The translations under genes and the position numbers were made by a program. Shown here piece after piece: positions 8,643 to 17,828 of a stretch of 64,000 bases of DNA. The stretch is taken from assembly GCF_017744955.1 (NCBI RefSeq), contig NZ_JAGIAG010000001.1, forward strand, positions 372,001 through 436,000. The letters are read 5' to 3'. This DNA comes from Dokdonella sp. (GTDB taxonomy: Bacteria > Pseudomonadota > Gammaproteobacteria > Xanthomonadales > Rhodanobacteraceae). The number at the start of each line of letters is the position of its first letter. Positions within the stretch are counted from its first letter, which is position 1. The notes below the pieces were generated by a model. The model was not told the DNA's origin. It did no database searches and saw only the letters and a program-made list of their open reading frames with translations.

Positions 8643-9416
8643 ATGAAGATCGCGAGCTGGAACGTCAACTCCCTGAACGTGCGCCTGCCCCACGTCGAGC
8701 AATGGTGCGCCGAAGCGCGGCCGGACGTGCTCGCGTTGCAGGAAACCAAGCTCGAGGACGCGAAATTCCCGGTCGCCGCGCTGGAAGCGGCCGGCTACCG
8801 CAGCGCGTTCTCGGGACAGAAGACCTACAACGGCGTGGCGATCCTCGCGCGCGAGCCGATCACCGACGTGCAGCACGGCATCGCCGGTTTCGACGATCCG
8901 CAGCGGCGCATCCTGTCGGCGACGATCGGCGACGTGCGCGTGGTCAATCTCTACGTCGTCAACGGCCAGGCCGTCGGCAGCGAGAAGTACGCCTACAAGC
9001 TCGACTGGCTGGCCAAGGTCACCGCCCATCTCGCCGAGGAGATCCAGCGCCATCCGCGCCTGGTCGTGCTCGGCGACTTCAACATCGCGCCGGACGACCG
9101 CGACGTGCACGACCCTGCCGCGTGGCACGAGCAGATCCTGTGCTCGACGCCGGAACGCGACGCCTTGAAGCGCCTGCTCGACCTCGGCCTCGCCGACAGC
9201 TTCCGCCTGTTCGACCAGGACGCCGGCCACTACAGCTGGTGGGACTACCGCCAGGCGGCGTTCCGCCGCAACCTCGGCCTGCGCATCGACCTGGTGCTGG
9301 TGTCCGAAGCGCTGCGCGCCTCCTGCCGCGCGGCGGCGATCGACCGCACGCCGCGCACATGGGAGCGCGCCTCGGACCACACCCCGGTGCTGGTGGAGCT
9401 CGACGATGGCCGCTGA
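8643..9416 (+). CDS. xthA: Exodeoxyribonuclease III / AP endonuclease
   Basis: Base-excision-repair nuclease with 3'-5' exonuclease and AP-endonuclease activity, 257 residues. Endonuclease/exonuclease/phosphatase-fold residues are all visible: N7 in SWNVNSL, the metal ligand in LQETKL (about residue 34), the GDFNIAP motif (Asp/Asn, about 146-152), RIDLVLVS, and the terminal SDHTPV with the catalytic His. The start ATG opens [10 protein letters not shown], exactly the family N-terminus. It overlaps the next gene by 11 bases, so repair and UPF0149 genes are probably co-transcribed. The upstream 390 bases are shared with the divergent iron operon. Confidence 0.95.
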   Translation: MKIASWNVNSLNVRLPHVEQWCAEARPDVLALQETKLEDAKFPVAALEAAGYRSAFSGQKTYNGVAILAREPITDVQHGIAGFDDPQRRILSATIGDVRVVNLYVVNGQAVGSEKYAYKLDWLAKVTAHLAEEIQRHPRLVVLGDFNIAPDDRDVHDPAAWHEQILCSTPERDALKRLLDLGLADSFRLFDQDAGHYSWWDYRQAAFRRNLGLRIDLVLVSEALRASCRAAAIDRTPRTWERASDHTPVLVELDDGR

Positions 9417-10062
9417 CTGGACGACCTCGCCGACCGACGGCGAGCTGGAGGAGCTCGACCGCTTCCTGCGCGCGCACGGCAGCGACGAAGACCTGCTGCT
9501 CGACGGCGTGCACGGCTTCCTGACCGCCCTGGCGATCGGCCCGACGCCGGCCAAGCCGGACGAATGGCTGCCGGAAATCCTGCACGAGCCGTTCGCCGAT
9601 TCGGACGAGGGCGAGCGCGTGCTGACCCTGCTCGCGCGCCTCAACGACGCGATCGCGCCGGAGCTGGAAACCGGCACCTACGAGCCGATCCTCGGCGAGC
9701 TCGACACCGACGACGGCCATCCGGCGTTCACCGCGCGCGGCTGGTGCGAGGGGTTCTCGCGCGGCATCGACCTGCGCGCGCCGTCGTGGGAAGGCCGGCT
9801 CGGCCACGATTCGGAATTGATGGAGCTGCTCGGCCCGATCATCGCGCTGGCGATCGACGACGGCGTGTTCGAGAGCGACGGCGACTTCGCGCCGCTCGGC
9901 GAGGAAGACTACGACGAATGCCTGGCGCAGATCCCGCAGGCGGTCGGCGCGGTCGCCGAGTACTGGCGCGAGCATCCGCTCAAGCCCGAGGAGCGGAGCG
10001 CACCGGCCGGCGAAACGACCGCGCCGCCGCCGCGGCGTCGCGGCGGTCGCTGGGTGCATTGA
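9406..10062 (+). CDS. UPF0149 (YecA-like) family protein
   Basis: A 218-residue acidic protein of unknown function in the UPF0149/YecA family. The characteristic opening ([15 protein letters not shown], then [15 protein letters not shown] at residues about 32-46) and the helical acidic repeats match the family. The C-terminus is a short basic tail ([12 protein letters not shown]) instead of the cysteine-rich SEC-C zinc motif found in E. coli YecA, so any SecA-like zinc-finger function is missing. The gene starts inside xthA (11-base overlap) and its stop codon overlaps the next TTG start. No catalytic residues are recognisable. Confidence 0.85.
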   Translation: MAADWTTSPTDGELEELDRFLRAHGSDEDLLLDGVHGFLTALAIGPTPAKPDEWLPEILHEPFADSDEGERVLTLLARLNDAIAPELETGTYEPILGELDTDDGHPAFTARGWCEGFSRGIDLRAPSWEGRLGHDSELMELLGPIIALAIDDGVFESDGDFAPLGEEDYDECLAQIPQAVGAVAEYWREHPLKPEERSAPAGETTAPPPRRRGGRWVH

Positions 10063-10274
10063 CCTTCCTTCGCGCAGAACGCCACACGCATTGGGTGATC
10101 GTGCTGGTCGTGTGCGCCACCCTCACGATTCCGTTCGTGAAGCTGTTCCCGCACGCCGGACTGCCCGCCTGGCTCGGCGTGTTCGGCATCGTGCCGTTCG
10201 TGGCGCCGATCTTCCTGTGGCTGCTCTTCCTGTGGCCGCTGGCGTTCAAGCGCTGGCCCGGCGATCCGGCCTGA
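10059..10274 (+). CDS. Small two-helix membrane protein
   Basis: A 71-residue product starting at a TTG that overlaps the UPF0149 stop (TTGA). A GTG at 10095 would give a shorter form missing the soluble N-terminus. Two strongly hydrophobic helices are evident (WVIVLVVCATLTIPFVKLF, about 12-30, and the segment around residues 37-64 ending FLWPLAF), followed by the polar tail KRWPGDPA. I do not recognise the family. The coding case rests on helix-like composition, tight coupling to the upstream gene and the close stop before a convergent gene; no ribosome-binding site stands out. Confidence 0.55.
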   Translation: MTFLRAERHTHWVIVLVVCATLTIPFVKLFPHAGLPAWLGVFGIVPFVAPIFLWLLFLWPLAFKRWPGDPA

Positions 10275-10290
10275 TCGCGCCGCGCCGGCC

Positions 10291-11325
10291 TCAGGCGTCG
10301 GCGACCCGCACCACCTGCTTGCCGAAGTTGCGTCCTTCGAGCAGGCCGATGAACGCCGCCGGCGCGTTTTCCAGTCCCACGGTCACGTCTTCGCGCAGCT
10401 TGATGCGTCCTTCGGCGACCCACTCGCCCATGTCGCGGCGGAACGCGTCGAAACGCCCGGCGTAGTGGTCGAGGATGATGAAGCCCTGCAGGCGGATGCG
10501 CCGCTGCAGCACGATCGACATCGCCAGCGGCAGGCGGTTCGGCGCGGGCGGCAGGCGCTTGTCGTTGTAGTGCGCGATGACGCCGCAGACCGGCACGCGC
10601 GCGTGATCGTTGAGCCGCGGCAGCACCGCGTCGAACACGGCGCCGCCGACGTTCTCGAAATAGACGTCGATGCCGTCCGGGCAGGCCGCGGCGAGGCGTT
10701 CGGCCAGCGCCGCCTCGCGATGATCGAGGCAGACGTCGAAGCCGAGTTCCTCGACCGCGTAGCGACACTTGTCGGCGCCGCCGGCGATGCCGACCACACG
10801 CGCGCCCTTCAGCTTGGCGATCTGCCCGACCGCGCTGCCGACCGCGCCGGTCGCCGCGGCGACGACCACGGTTTCACCCGACTTGGGCTGGCCGATGTCG
10901 AGCAGGCCGACGTACGCGGTGAAGCCGGGCATGCCCAGTCCGCCCAAGGCCAGCGACGGCTGCGCCATCTCGCCGAGCGGGCGCAGGTCGCGGCCGTCCG
11001 ACAGCGCGTAGTCCTGCCAGCCGGCGTTGCCGAGCACGAGATCGCCGACGCGGAACTGCGGATGTTCGGAGGCGACGACGCGATTGACCGTGCCGCCGAC
11101 CATCGTCTCGCCGAGCGGCACCGCCGGCATGTAGCTCGGCCCGACCTCGTCCATCAGGTTGCGCATGTACGGATCGAGCGACAGGTGCAGCGTGCGCAAC
11201 AGCACCTGGCCCTTGGCCGGGACCGGCACGTCGACCTGTTCGAGGCGGAAATCCTGCGGCTTCGGCGCGCCTTCGGGGTGCGCGGCGAGAACGATGCGGC
11301 GATTGACGGCAGCGGTTTGCGGCAT
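10291..11325 (-). CDS. NADP-dependent oxidoreductase (MDR superfamily, CurA/prostaglandin-reductase type)
   Basis: Zinc-independent medium-chain reductase of 344 residues that probably reduces alpha,beta-unsaturated carbonyls with NADPH. The N-terminal GroES-like domain includes LSLDPYMRNLMDE (about residues 49-61), typical of the CurA/LTB4-dehydrogenase group. The Rossmann motif AAATGAVGSAVGQIAKLKG (about 153-171) is the characteristic AxxGxxG dinucleotide site. The C-terminal ENVGGAVFDAVLPRL and the RIRLQGF block also match. No catalytic zinc ligands are present. The start is set at 11325 (MPQTAAVNRR), where homology begins; an in-frame upstream extension is arginine-rich and has no ribosome-binding site. 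It is convergent with the small membrane protein, 16 bases away. Confidence 0.93.
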   Translation of the reverse strand: MPQTAAVNRRIVLAAHPEGAPKPQDFRLEQVDVPVPAKGQVLLRTLHLSLDPYMRNLMDEVGPSYMPAVPLGETMVGGTVNRVVASEHPQFRVGDLVLGNAGWQDYALSDGRDLRPLGEMAQPSLALGGLGMPGFTAYVGLLDIGQPKSGETVVVAAATGAVGSAVGQIAKLKGARVVGIAGGADKCRYAVEELGFDVCLDHREAALAERLAAACPDGIDVYFENVGGAVFDAVLPRLNDHARVPVCGVIAHYNDKRLPPAPNRLPLAMSIVLQRRIRLQGFIILDHYAGRFDAFRRDMGEWVAEGRIKLREDVTVGLENAPAAFIGLLEGRNFGKQVVRVADA

Positions 11326-11612
11326 GGCCGGAGTCCACGGAAAGGGACTGATGGAGCTTGCGATGCTTTCGCGCGAATCAAGCGTTGCGCGACGGCGATC
11401 GGCGAGCCGGGCGCTGCATCGAGTCCGCGGCAGCTTCGCCTCGGGTAGCGCCACCGCTTTCGTCCGGCCGGCTTCGCTCCGATCGTTCGATCGGACGGCC
11501 GGCGACCGGCCGACATCACTGTCTTCCTGCCGATCCAATCCGTTCACGCGGCGGCGCTTGTCGCGCCCGCGGCGCGGGCGCATCTTCGCCTCATTCCTGA
11601 TCGGAGACTTCC

Positions 11613-12473
11613 ATGAACGCAACCGCCACCACGTCCCGTCGCGTCGCGCGCACGTTCCGCGGCCAGCCGACGTCGGACGGCGCCGGGGTCAAGCTGACGC
11701 GCGTGATCGGCCAGCGCGACCTCGACATGCTCGATCCGTTCCTGCTGCTCGACGAGTTCCGTTCGGACCAGGCCGGCGACTACCTCGCCGGTTTTCCGAA
11801 TCATCCGCATCGCGGCTTCGAGACCGTCACCTACATGCTCGCCGGCCGCATGCGCCACGGCGACAACCAGGGCAACTCGGGCCTGCTGACCTCCGGCAGC
11901 GTGCAGTGGATGACCGCCGGACGCGGCATCGTGCATTCGGAGATGCCCGAGCAGGAGAACGGCCTGATGGCCGGCTTCCAGCTCTGGGTCAACCTGCCGG
12001 CGAAGGACAAGATGAGCGCGCCGCGCTACCAGGACATCGCGCCCGAGCGCATTCCCGTCGTCGACGCCGCCGACGGCGTGCGCGTGCGCGTGATCGCCGG
12101 ACGCTATGGCGAAACGACCGGTCCGGTGTCCGGCATCGCGATCGACCCGCTGTACTTGGACGTCGAACTCGCGCCGGGCGCACGCATGGCGGCGACGATC
12201 CCGTCCGGCCACAGCGCGTTCGCCTACGTCTACGAAGGCGCGGCGGATCTGGGCCCGGCGGAAACTGCGCAGCGCATCGCCCGCGGCGAGATCGCCGTGC
12301 TCGACCGCATCGGCGAGGAACTGCTGGTCACCGCCGGCGACGCGCCGACGCGGCTGATCCTGGTCGCCGGCCGGCCATTGAACGAGCCGGTCGCGCGCTA
12401 CGGACCGTTCGTGATGAACACGCCGGAGCAGATCGTCGAGGCGATCCGCGACTACCAGTCCGGCAAGTTCTGA
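11613..12473 (+). CDS. Pirin family protein
   Basis: Bicupin protein of 286 residues. Bacterial pirins include quercetinases and regulators of pyruvate metabolism, and the exact role here is open. The N-terminal cupin has the metal-binding set: the HPH pair in FPNHPHRGFETVTY (about residues 60-73) and H and E in GRGIVHSEMPE (about 106-116). The pirin C-terminal domain follows with AFAYVYEGAADL (about 203-214) and FVMNTPEQIVEAIRDYQSGKF at the end. A CGGAG Shine-Dalgarno site precedes the ATG. It is divergent from the oxidoreductase and is followed by a strong palindromic terminator shared with the convergent gene. Confidence 0.93.
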   Translation: MNATATTSRRVARTFRGQPTSDGAGVKLTRVIGQRDLDMLDPFLLLDEFRSDQAGDYLAGFPNHPHRGFETVTYMLAGRMRHGDNQGNSGLLTSGSVQWMTAGRGIVHSEMPEQENGLMAGFQLWVNLPAKDKMSAPRYQDIAPERIPVVDAADGVRVRVIAGRYGETTGPVSGIAIDPLYLDVELAPGARMAATIPSGHSAFAYVYEGAADLGPAETAQRIARGEIAVLDRIGEELLVTAGDAPTRLILVAGRPLNEPVARYGPFVMNTPEQIVEAIRDYQSGKF

Positions 12474-12520
12474 GTCCCGGGGCGTCGGCGCGCGCGAGCG
12501 CGACGGACGAATGACGATGA

Positions 12521-12550
12521 CCCCGCGGCGGTCGCGCGACCGCCGCGGGG
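12521..12550. terminator. Bidirectional hairpin between pirin and the secreted protein gene
   Basis: A perfect 30-base palindrome (14-bp arms from CCCCGCGGCGGTCG, two-base centre) fills the gap between two convergent stop codons. It has no long T-tract on either side, but its size and position fit a bidirectional terminator. Confidence 0.7.
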
Positions 12551-12560
12551 TTCGCCGTTT

Positions 12561-14972
12561 CTAGGGAATCGTGATCGCGTTGCCGCTGCGATCGTAGGCG
12601 TAGTCGAGCACGGTGGCCGGGAATCCGGCCCCGCCGCCGGCGCGCAGGTGCACGTAGCCGTAGTTCACCTGCCCGGTCTGCTCGTTGTAGAACTGGATGC
12701 CGAGATAGCCGGTCGCGCCGGCCAGCCAGTTGTCGAGCGATGTCGAGGTCGGCGCGAAGAAGACCGTGGAATACTGGCCGATCTGCGCGCCGCTCTGCAG
12801 CACCGAGTAGCGGATGCCGCCGGAACCGTCGACGTCGACCACCCCGCCGACGCCCGCCTGGGTGACCAGATCGGAATACCAGTACACATACAGCGCCTCG
12901 CCGCTGCCGTCGTCGTTCGCGTACAGGTTGATGTCGGCGACGGTGTCCTCGCTCCACGGCCCGTGCGCGCCGGTGACGAGGTCGATCGCGATGCCGTCGA
13001 GATCGACCGGCACCGGCCAGTTCAGCGGACCGCTGCGGACCACGTCGCCGACCACGGTGCCGGCGCCGCAGCGGCCGTCCTCGCCGGATTCGAAGCCGCT
13101 GCAGAACAGGCCGTCGCTGGCGGGAGACGCCGTGACGGTCGCGGTGACCGGCACGCTGAACAGCGCATGCTCGGGATCGCTCGTCGTGATGCAGAGCACC
13201 GCCGAGTGGTCGCCGGGCGGCAAGGAACTTGCGTCGACCGCGACCCACAAGCGGGTCGACGCGCCGGCGGCGAGCTGGCCGGCGGCCGGCGTCGAGCTGA
13301 GCCACGACACGCCACCCGGCGCGGCGCAGTCGCTGGCGGCGAACGCGGTGGAATAGTCGAGCGCGGCGGCGCCGACGTCGGTGAGCACGATCGGCTCGGC
13401 CACGGTCGCGCCGGCCGGTGCGGCGAGCGCCAGGCTCGCCGCCGAGAGCGCCGCCGCGGGACCGCTCGGGCCGGCCGCGCCCAGCGTCACGGAGTCGATC
13501 CACCAGCCGTTCGCACCGGGCGCCGACACCGTCGACTGGTCGGTGCCGAAGCGCCAGCGGAACTGCACCGCGTGCCCGGCGGCCGCGGCCGGCAGCGTCA
13601 CGCGGGTGTTGAGGAAGGTCTCCTGCGTGCGACCGGCCCAGGCCTCGCGCGCGCCGAGCGGATTGCCGCCGCAGCAGCCGAACATCGTGTTCGTATAGCC
13701 GCCGGAGACGAAGCTGCCGCCGGCCGCGAGGATGTCTTCGAACGGCGCCCCGTCGATCGAGATCTCCAGCACGCCGCCGTCGTAGGGACTGGTCTCCAGC
13801 GCCCAGCGATGGCGGAACGCCAGCTCGGCGCCGGCCGCCGGCGTCACCACCGGGCTGTACAGGCTGGCCTCGCCCGGCTCCAGCACCTCCGGCACGTGCG
13901 CGGCGTTGGGAGCGCTGTCGAACACGTCGGTCTGCGTGGTCCACGCGCTGTCGCCGCCGTCGGCCGAGGTGCTCCAACCGGTCGGCAGCGCCGGCGCGGT
14001 GACGTCGTCGAAGTTCCACGCATGGCTCTCGTTGGACGGCGCCGCGGTGGCGATCGCCAGCGCCCAGATCTCGCTGCCGCCGTTCGGCGTCGGGCCGAGT
14101 TCGGTCACCGCGCCGCTGGCCACGTCGACCGTGTAGACCTTGCCCTGAAACGCGCCGCCCGCGCCGAGTGCGCCGAACGCGGCCCAGTACAGCGTGTCGG
14201 TGCTCTTGTCGAAATCCAGGCCCTGGGCGTAGGCCGCGTTCACGCCGGTCGGACCGATCACCTGCACGTCGCCGGTGCCGGTGTCGATCTTGATCAGGTA
14301 GTTGTCGTACGGGTCGATGATGCTCACCGCGTACATCTCGCCGGCCGAGTTGATCGCGACGTCGACCGGCAGGTAGTCGGCCGAACCGCCGGCGAGCGGC
14401 GCGACCAGGGCGACCGCCGCGGTGGCCGGATCGATCGTGTACAGGTGGCAGCCGACGCCGACGACGTGGTTGCAGGCGACCGCGAAGACCTTGTCGGTGG
14501 TCGGATCCCAGCGCATGCCGACCCAGTATTCGCCCTCGTCGGCCGACGGCGCGGCCGCGCCGATGTCGGTCACCGTCGCATCGGCGGTATCGATGGTGCG
14601 CAGCACGTTCTGGTCGCCCAGCACGTACTGCTTGCTGAAGTCGTTGCCGACGAACGTGGAGGTCCACAACGTGCCCTCGCTCGGCTGCGGGCCGATCGCC
14701 GTCGAGTTCGCCGGCGAGGAGATGTCGAACGTCGAGTACTGGCGCGAGAACGAAAGCGTCATCTCCAGCGCGTACGCTGGCACCGCGCCGAGCAGCTGGT
14801 GGATCGCCCGCGGCGTCGGTTGCGGGGCGGCGGCGACGCCGGTCTCGCGCGCCGGCTGCGGCGACGGCAGCGTGGTGCGCGTGCGGAAGGAGGCGCCGTC
14901 GTCGGCCTGCGCGGCGCAGGCCAGCGTCAGTGCCGCGAAGGTCGGCAGGAAGAGAGGGATGCGTCTTGCCAC
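12561..14972 (-). CDS. Exported multidomain protein: beta-propeller-like region, choice-of-anchor J domain, GFE motif
   Basis: A secreted protein of 803 residues with a signal peptide (cleavage near ACAAQA-DD, residue 23) and a GTG start. Residues about 90-330 form a repeat-rich region reading like a DUF4394-type or propeller domain (YWVGMRWDPTTDKVFAVAC, YTIDPATAAVALVAPL). A choice-of-anchor J-like module follows at about 340-510 (WNFDDVTAPALPTGW ... NGWWIDSVTLG), then a BACON/Ig-like domain (about 515-612). A motif LFCSGFESGEDGRC at about 619-632 precedes a final 170-residue beta domain ending AYDRSGNAITIP. I do not recognise an activity; it may be a cell-surface or secreted binding protein. 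It lies directly downstream of, and on the same strand as, a CadC-like regulator, and the next module to the right has the same layout. Confidence 0.75.
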   Translation of the reverse strand: MARRIPLFLPTFAALTLACAAQADDGASFRTRTTLPSPQPARETGVAAAPQPTPRAIHQLLGAVPAYALEMTLSFSRQYSTFDISSPANSTAIGPQPSEGTLWTSTFVGNDFSKQYVLGDQNVLRTIDTADATVTDIGAAAPSADEGEYWVGMRWDPTTDKVFAVACNHVVGVGCHLYTIDPATAAVALVAPLAGGSADYLPVDVAINSAGEMYAVSIIDPYDNYLIKIDTGTGDVQVIGPTGVNAAYAQGLDFDKSTDTLYWAAFGALGAGGAFQGKVYTVDVASGAVTELGPTPNGGSEIWALAIATAAPSNESHAWNFDDVTAPALPTGWSTSADGGDSAWTTQTDVFDSAPNAAHVPEVLEPGEASLYSPVVTPAAGAELAFRHRWALETSPYDGGVLEISIDGAPFEDILAAGGSFVSGGYTNTMFGCCGGNPLGAREAWAGRTQETFLNTRVTLPAAAAGHAVQFRWRFGTDQSTVSAPGANGWWIDSVTLGAAGPSGPAAALSAASLALAAPAGATVAEPIVLTDVGAAALDYSTAFAASDCAAPGGVSWLSSTPAAGQLAAGASTRLWVAVDASSLPPGDHSAVLCITTSDPEHALFSVPVTATVTASPASDGLFCSGFESGEDGRCGAGTVVGDVVRSGPLNWPVPVDLDGIAIDLVTGAHGPWSEDTVADINLYANDDGSGEALYVYWYSDLVTQAGVGGVVDVDGSGGIRYSVLQSGAQIGQYSTVFFAPTSTSLDNWLAGATGYLGIQFYNEQTGQVNYGYVHLRAGGGAGFPATVLDYAYDRSGNAITIP

Positions 14973-15082
14973 TTGGATTTGCCCCGGGCTGGATGGAAGG
15001 CGTTCGCGTCGCCGCGAGCGGGTCGATGCCGATCAGAGGCCAAGAGTCCCTCCCGATACGCCGCCGATGCGTGAGCGGTCCG

Positions 15083-15098
15083 TTGTCGAATCCGACAA
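15083..15098. promoter_or_regulatory. Palindrome between the regulator and the secreted-protein gene
   Basis: TTGTCGAATCCGACAA has perfect 6-bp arms around a 4-base centre and lies in the 171-base gap between the regulator's stop and the secreted protein's start. It is a candidate operator for the winged-helix regulator. I found no convincing copy in the equivalent gap of the neighbouring module. Confidence 0.3.
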
Positions 15099-15143
15099 TC
15101 GCCTGAAAACATTGGATTTGTTGCGAGAGTGCGCGACCGCCTC

Positions 15144-17447
15144 TCAGCGCAGCTGAGTGGACGCGGCGAGCAGGTCGCCGGGCAGCGGACGCTCCCCGGC
15201 GAGGCGCCGCGCCGTGGCGTACGCGCGGGCGAAGGCTTCCGGCTGGCGCAGGGCGAGGTACAGGTGCGCCTGCAACACGGCGCAGGCGAAGTCCTCGCCG
15301 GCCCAGTCGGCGACCTGGCCGACCACGGTCGTCGCCTTCGACGCCTGGCCGGCGCGGATCAGCGCCATGCCCCACGAGACGACGACTTCGGCGATGTCCG
15401 CCGGCGCGCCCGACGCCTTCGCCGCGGCCAGGCTCGCCTCGTAGGCGCGCGTGGCGGCGGCCGGGTCGGCGGGCCAGCGCGTTTCGGCGTCGACGAGGTT
15501 CCGGTAGATCGCGCCGATGCCGGCCTCGCTCGGCGACGGGCCGAGGCGCTGGAGTTCGGTTTCGGCCGTCGCCGGCGCGGTCGCGCGCAGGCTGCGGCTC
15601 AGCACCAGCCAGCCGCTGTTGCGGATGCGCGCGTACAGGGTCGAGGCCAGCGCCGGGTCGGCCAGGGCGCGCATCGCCGCTTCGGCACGCCGGGCCGCTG
15701 AACCGGCGTCGCCCTGCTCGAAGTCGAGCTGCGCCAGCTCGACCTGCACCGCGGCGGACATGCCGACGATCTCGGCCGCGGCCGCGCTGCCGAGCAGCGA
15801 CTGGAATTTCTCGCGCGCCTCGCGCGTGCTGCCGTTCAGGGCCAGCACGCGCGCGAAGGTGAAACCGAACAGCGCCTCGCTCAGCGGGTGGTCCAGCCGC
15901 GCCAGCCAGGGTTCGGCGCGCCGGACCGTGGCCAGCGCGCCCTGCGGCTGCAACAGGTACAACTGCTCGGTGGCGCAGTTGCCGAGCGCGTCGACGAATT
16001 TCTCCGCGTCGCCGAAGCGCTCGAAGCGGTCGGCGGCGGCGTTCCACATCGCCAGCGATTCCGCGTGGCGGTTGCGCAGCGCCAGCAAGGTCGCCTGCTG
16101 GCCCTGCAACCGCGCCAGCTGCAGGCTGTCGCCGGCCAGCTCGAGGGCGATGCGCGCCTGCGAGAAATCCGCCTCGGCGCCGTCGAGGTCGCCCTGCACC
16201 ATGCCGAACAGGCCGCGGCCGTAGAACGCCTCGCCGAGCAGCTGCGGCGCGTTCATGCCGCGCAAGAGGGCGATCGCCTCGCCGAGGCTGCGCTGTGCGG
16301 CCGCCAGGTCGCCCGCCTGCGCGACCGGTCCGGACAGGCCGATCAGCGCGCGCGCATGGGTGGTCGCGTCGATCGCCGGCAGCCGCGCGAGCAGTTCGAG
16401 GTAGCCCGAGCGCGCCGCCTCCATGCGCTCGGTGGCGAGATCGACGTCGGCGCGGCGCAGCAGCCAGGCCGGCGTGTTGCGCAGGTCCGCCGGCGCCTCG
16501 TCGAGCAGCCGGCGCGCGGTGGCGAAGTCGGTGTCGAGCACGGCCGCGTCGATGCGCTGCAGCCATTGCTCGCTCGGCGCGTCGCCCTGTTCCACGTCCG
16601 TGCCGGCCGGACGGCCGAGCGCCAGCAGCAGGCGCTTGCTGGCCTGCCGCGTCGCGGCGACGGCCGAATCCCCGTTCGCCTCGACCTCGCGCAGCACGCG
16701 TCCCGCGTCGCGCCATTCGATGCGGCTGACCCAGCCGGCGGCCACGCGGCGCGTGGTGGCAACGACGAAGCGCCCCGCGCCGGTCGCGGCGCCGACGCGC
16801 TGCTCGCCGAGCAGGGGCGTACCGTCGTTGCGGGCGGTCGCCGCGATGTTTCCGCTCGGCACCACGCGCAGGCCCGCTTCGCGCAGGCGTTCGGCGATCT
16901 GGTCCATCAGGCCCAGCCGCAGCCAGGCCGATTCGGGATCCGCCTCGGGCTCGACCGCGACCGGCAGCACCGCGACCGCGTCCTTCGCGTCGAGCGCCGG
17001 GGGTGCGTACCAGGCCCAGGCACCCAGCACCAGCGCGAGCGCGAACACCGCGGCAGCCACCACGGCGACGATCCGGCGCGACCCGCGGGCCGGCGGCGGC
17101 GGGGATTGGGCGAGTGCATCGCTAGGGTCGACGACCTTCGTTTCCGCCACCCAGCGATAGCCGAAGCGCGGCACGGTGCGCACCATCGACTGCCCCTCGC
17201 CGGCGTCGCCGACGACGCGGCGCAGCTTGCGCATCAGCTGGCCGAGCTGGGCGTCGGTGACGTCGACGCGGCCCCAGATCGCCGCGATCAGTTCGTCGCG
17301 GCCGACGGCGCGCTCGCGGTGCTCGATCAGCCACACCAGGCCGTCGAATACCTTCGGCGACACCGTCAGCAGCTTTCCGTCGTCGTGCAGTTCGCGCGCC
17401 GCCACGTCGAGGCGGAACGTGGCGAAGCGATAGACGGATCGACTCAT
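15144..17447 (-). CDS. CadC-like transmembrane winged-helix regulator with TPR sensor domain (copy 1)
   Basis: A 767-residue one-component regulator. Residues 1-100 are an OmpR/PhoB-type winged helix (YRFATFRLDVAARELHDDG, LTVSPKVFDGLVWLI, GRDELIAAIWGRVDVTD, TVPRFGYRWVAE) that would bind DNA from the cytoplasm. A Pro-rich linker leads to one transmembrane helix at about 126-147. The outside part has a nucleotide-binding-like segment (AVLPVAVEPEADPESAWLRLGLMDQIAERL) typical of CadC/TolB-like sensors, then a long series of TPR-like helical repeats rich in Ala and Leu. The start at 17447 is where homology to copy 2 begins. Its first 100 residues line up without gaps with the regulator at 20017-22443. 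The likely target is the exported protein gene immediately downstream. Confidence 0.88.
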   Translation of the reverse strand: MSRSVYRFATFRLDVAARELHDDGKLLTVSPKVFDGLVWLIEHRERAVGRDELIAAIWGRVDVTDAQLGQLMRKLRRVVGDAGEGQSMVRTVPRFGYRWVAETKVVDPSDALAQSPPPPARGSRRIVAVVAAAVFALALVLGAWAWYAPPALDAKDAVAVLPVAVEPEADPESAWLRLGLMDQIAERLREAGLRVVPSGNIAATARNDGTPLLGEQRVGAATGAGRFVVATTRRVAAGWVSRIEWRDAGRVLREVEANGDSAVAATRQASKRLLLALGRPAGTDVEQGDAPSEQWLQRIDAAVLDTDFATARRLLDEAPADLRNTPAWLLRRADVDLATERMEAARSGYLELLARLPAIDATTHARALIGLSGPVAQAGDLAAAQRSLGEAIALLRGMNAPQLLGEAFYGRGLFGMVQGDLDGAEADFSQARIALELAGDSLQLARLQGQQATLLALRNRHAESLAMWNAAADRFERFGDAEKFVDALGNCATEQLYLLQPQGALATVRRAEPWLARLDHPLSEALFGFTFARVLALNGSTREAREKFQSLLGSAAAAEIVGMSAAVQVELAQLDFEQGDAGSAARRAEAAMRALADPALASTLYARIRNSGWLVLSRSLRATAPATAETELQRLGPSPSEAGIGAIYRNLVDAETRWPADPAAATRAYEASLAAAKASGAPADIAEVVVSWGMALIRAGQASKATTVVGQVADWAGEDFACAVLQAHLYLALRQPEAFARAYATARRLAGERPLPGDLLAASTQLR

Positions 17448-17634
17448 TTCGGGGGCGGCCGGCGCGGCATCGGGATCGTCGGGCGAAGCATTGCGCCCGA
17501 TTCTGCACGAACGCCGGCCGCCGGCGTGCGGCAATGCGCGTCCCCGCGACGATGGTCGCCCCCGGCAGCGGCATCCGGCGAGGAAACTTCCTTGCCGGCC
17601 CCTCGCCGGACGCGCGCATTCCGCACCCTCTCGA

Positions 17635-17694
17635 CGTCATGCCCGCGAATGCGGGCATTCATCGGCTCCGGATCCCGGTTTGCGCGGAATGACG
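17635..17694. repeat. Dispersed palindromic element (CGTCAT ... ATGACG, internal GCCCGC/GCGGGC hairpin)
   Basis: Outer arms CGTCAT and ATGACG enclose an inner hairpin ATGCCCGC-GAAT-GCGGGCAT and a CATCGGCTCCGGATCCCGG segment. This is the layout of the common proteobacterial CGTCAT-CCCGCGAA-GCGGG intergenic element, a MITE- or REP-like repeat. Only one copy is visible in this window, so the call rests on recognition of the pattern. Confidence 0.6.
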
Positions 17695-17713
17695 GCTTTC
17701 CTGAAAGCGTTCT

Positions 17714-17783
17714 CTCGCAGAGGCGCGGAGATCGCGGAGGAAAAACTCTCTGTGGTTCTCTGCGATCTCAGCGCCTCTGCGAG
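17714..17783. repeat. Long imperfect hairpin repeat (CTCGCAGAGGCGC family), copy 1
   Basis: Perfect 13-bp outer arms CTCGCAGAGGCGC (17714-17726) and GCGCCTCTGCGAG (17771-17783) continue inward as an imperfect stem through GAGATCGC. A second member of the same family is at 36846-36903. Such elements probably fold in RNA and may act as 3' hairpins for the adjacent minus-strand gene's neighbour or be non-autonomous mobile repeats. Confidence 0.75.
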
Positions 17784-17828
17784 GAAATGCCCTTCGCGGC
17801 GTCGCTCACCGACGCCGCGATCGCTCCA

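Larger units (their letters stand above)
17448..17828. other. Repeat-bearing intergenic region
   Basis: This 381-base stretch has no supported gene. It separates the two regulator/secreted-protein modules. From left to right it carries the upstream region of regulator copy 1, a CGTCAT...ATGACG palindromic element and a CTCGCAGAGGCGC long hairpin element. It then ends at the stop of the FG-GAP/LRR gene. Confidence 0.7.

Noticed and set aside
16588..16605. A TGTTCCACGTCCGTG segment resembling parS
   Set aside because: Only the left half matches; it is not palindromic and lies inside a regulator gene far from oriC.
12328..16716. A 1462-codon minus-strand frame overlapping the secreted protein and regulator genes
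   Set aside because: It is out of frame with both real genes and extremely Arg-rich; it joins two separate genes and an intergenic region.
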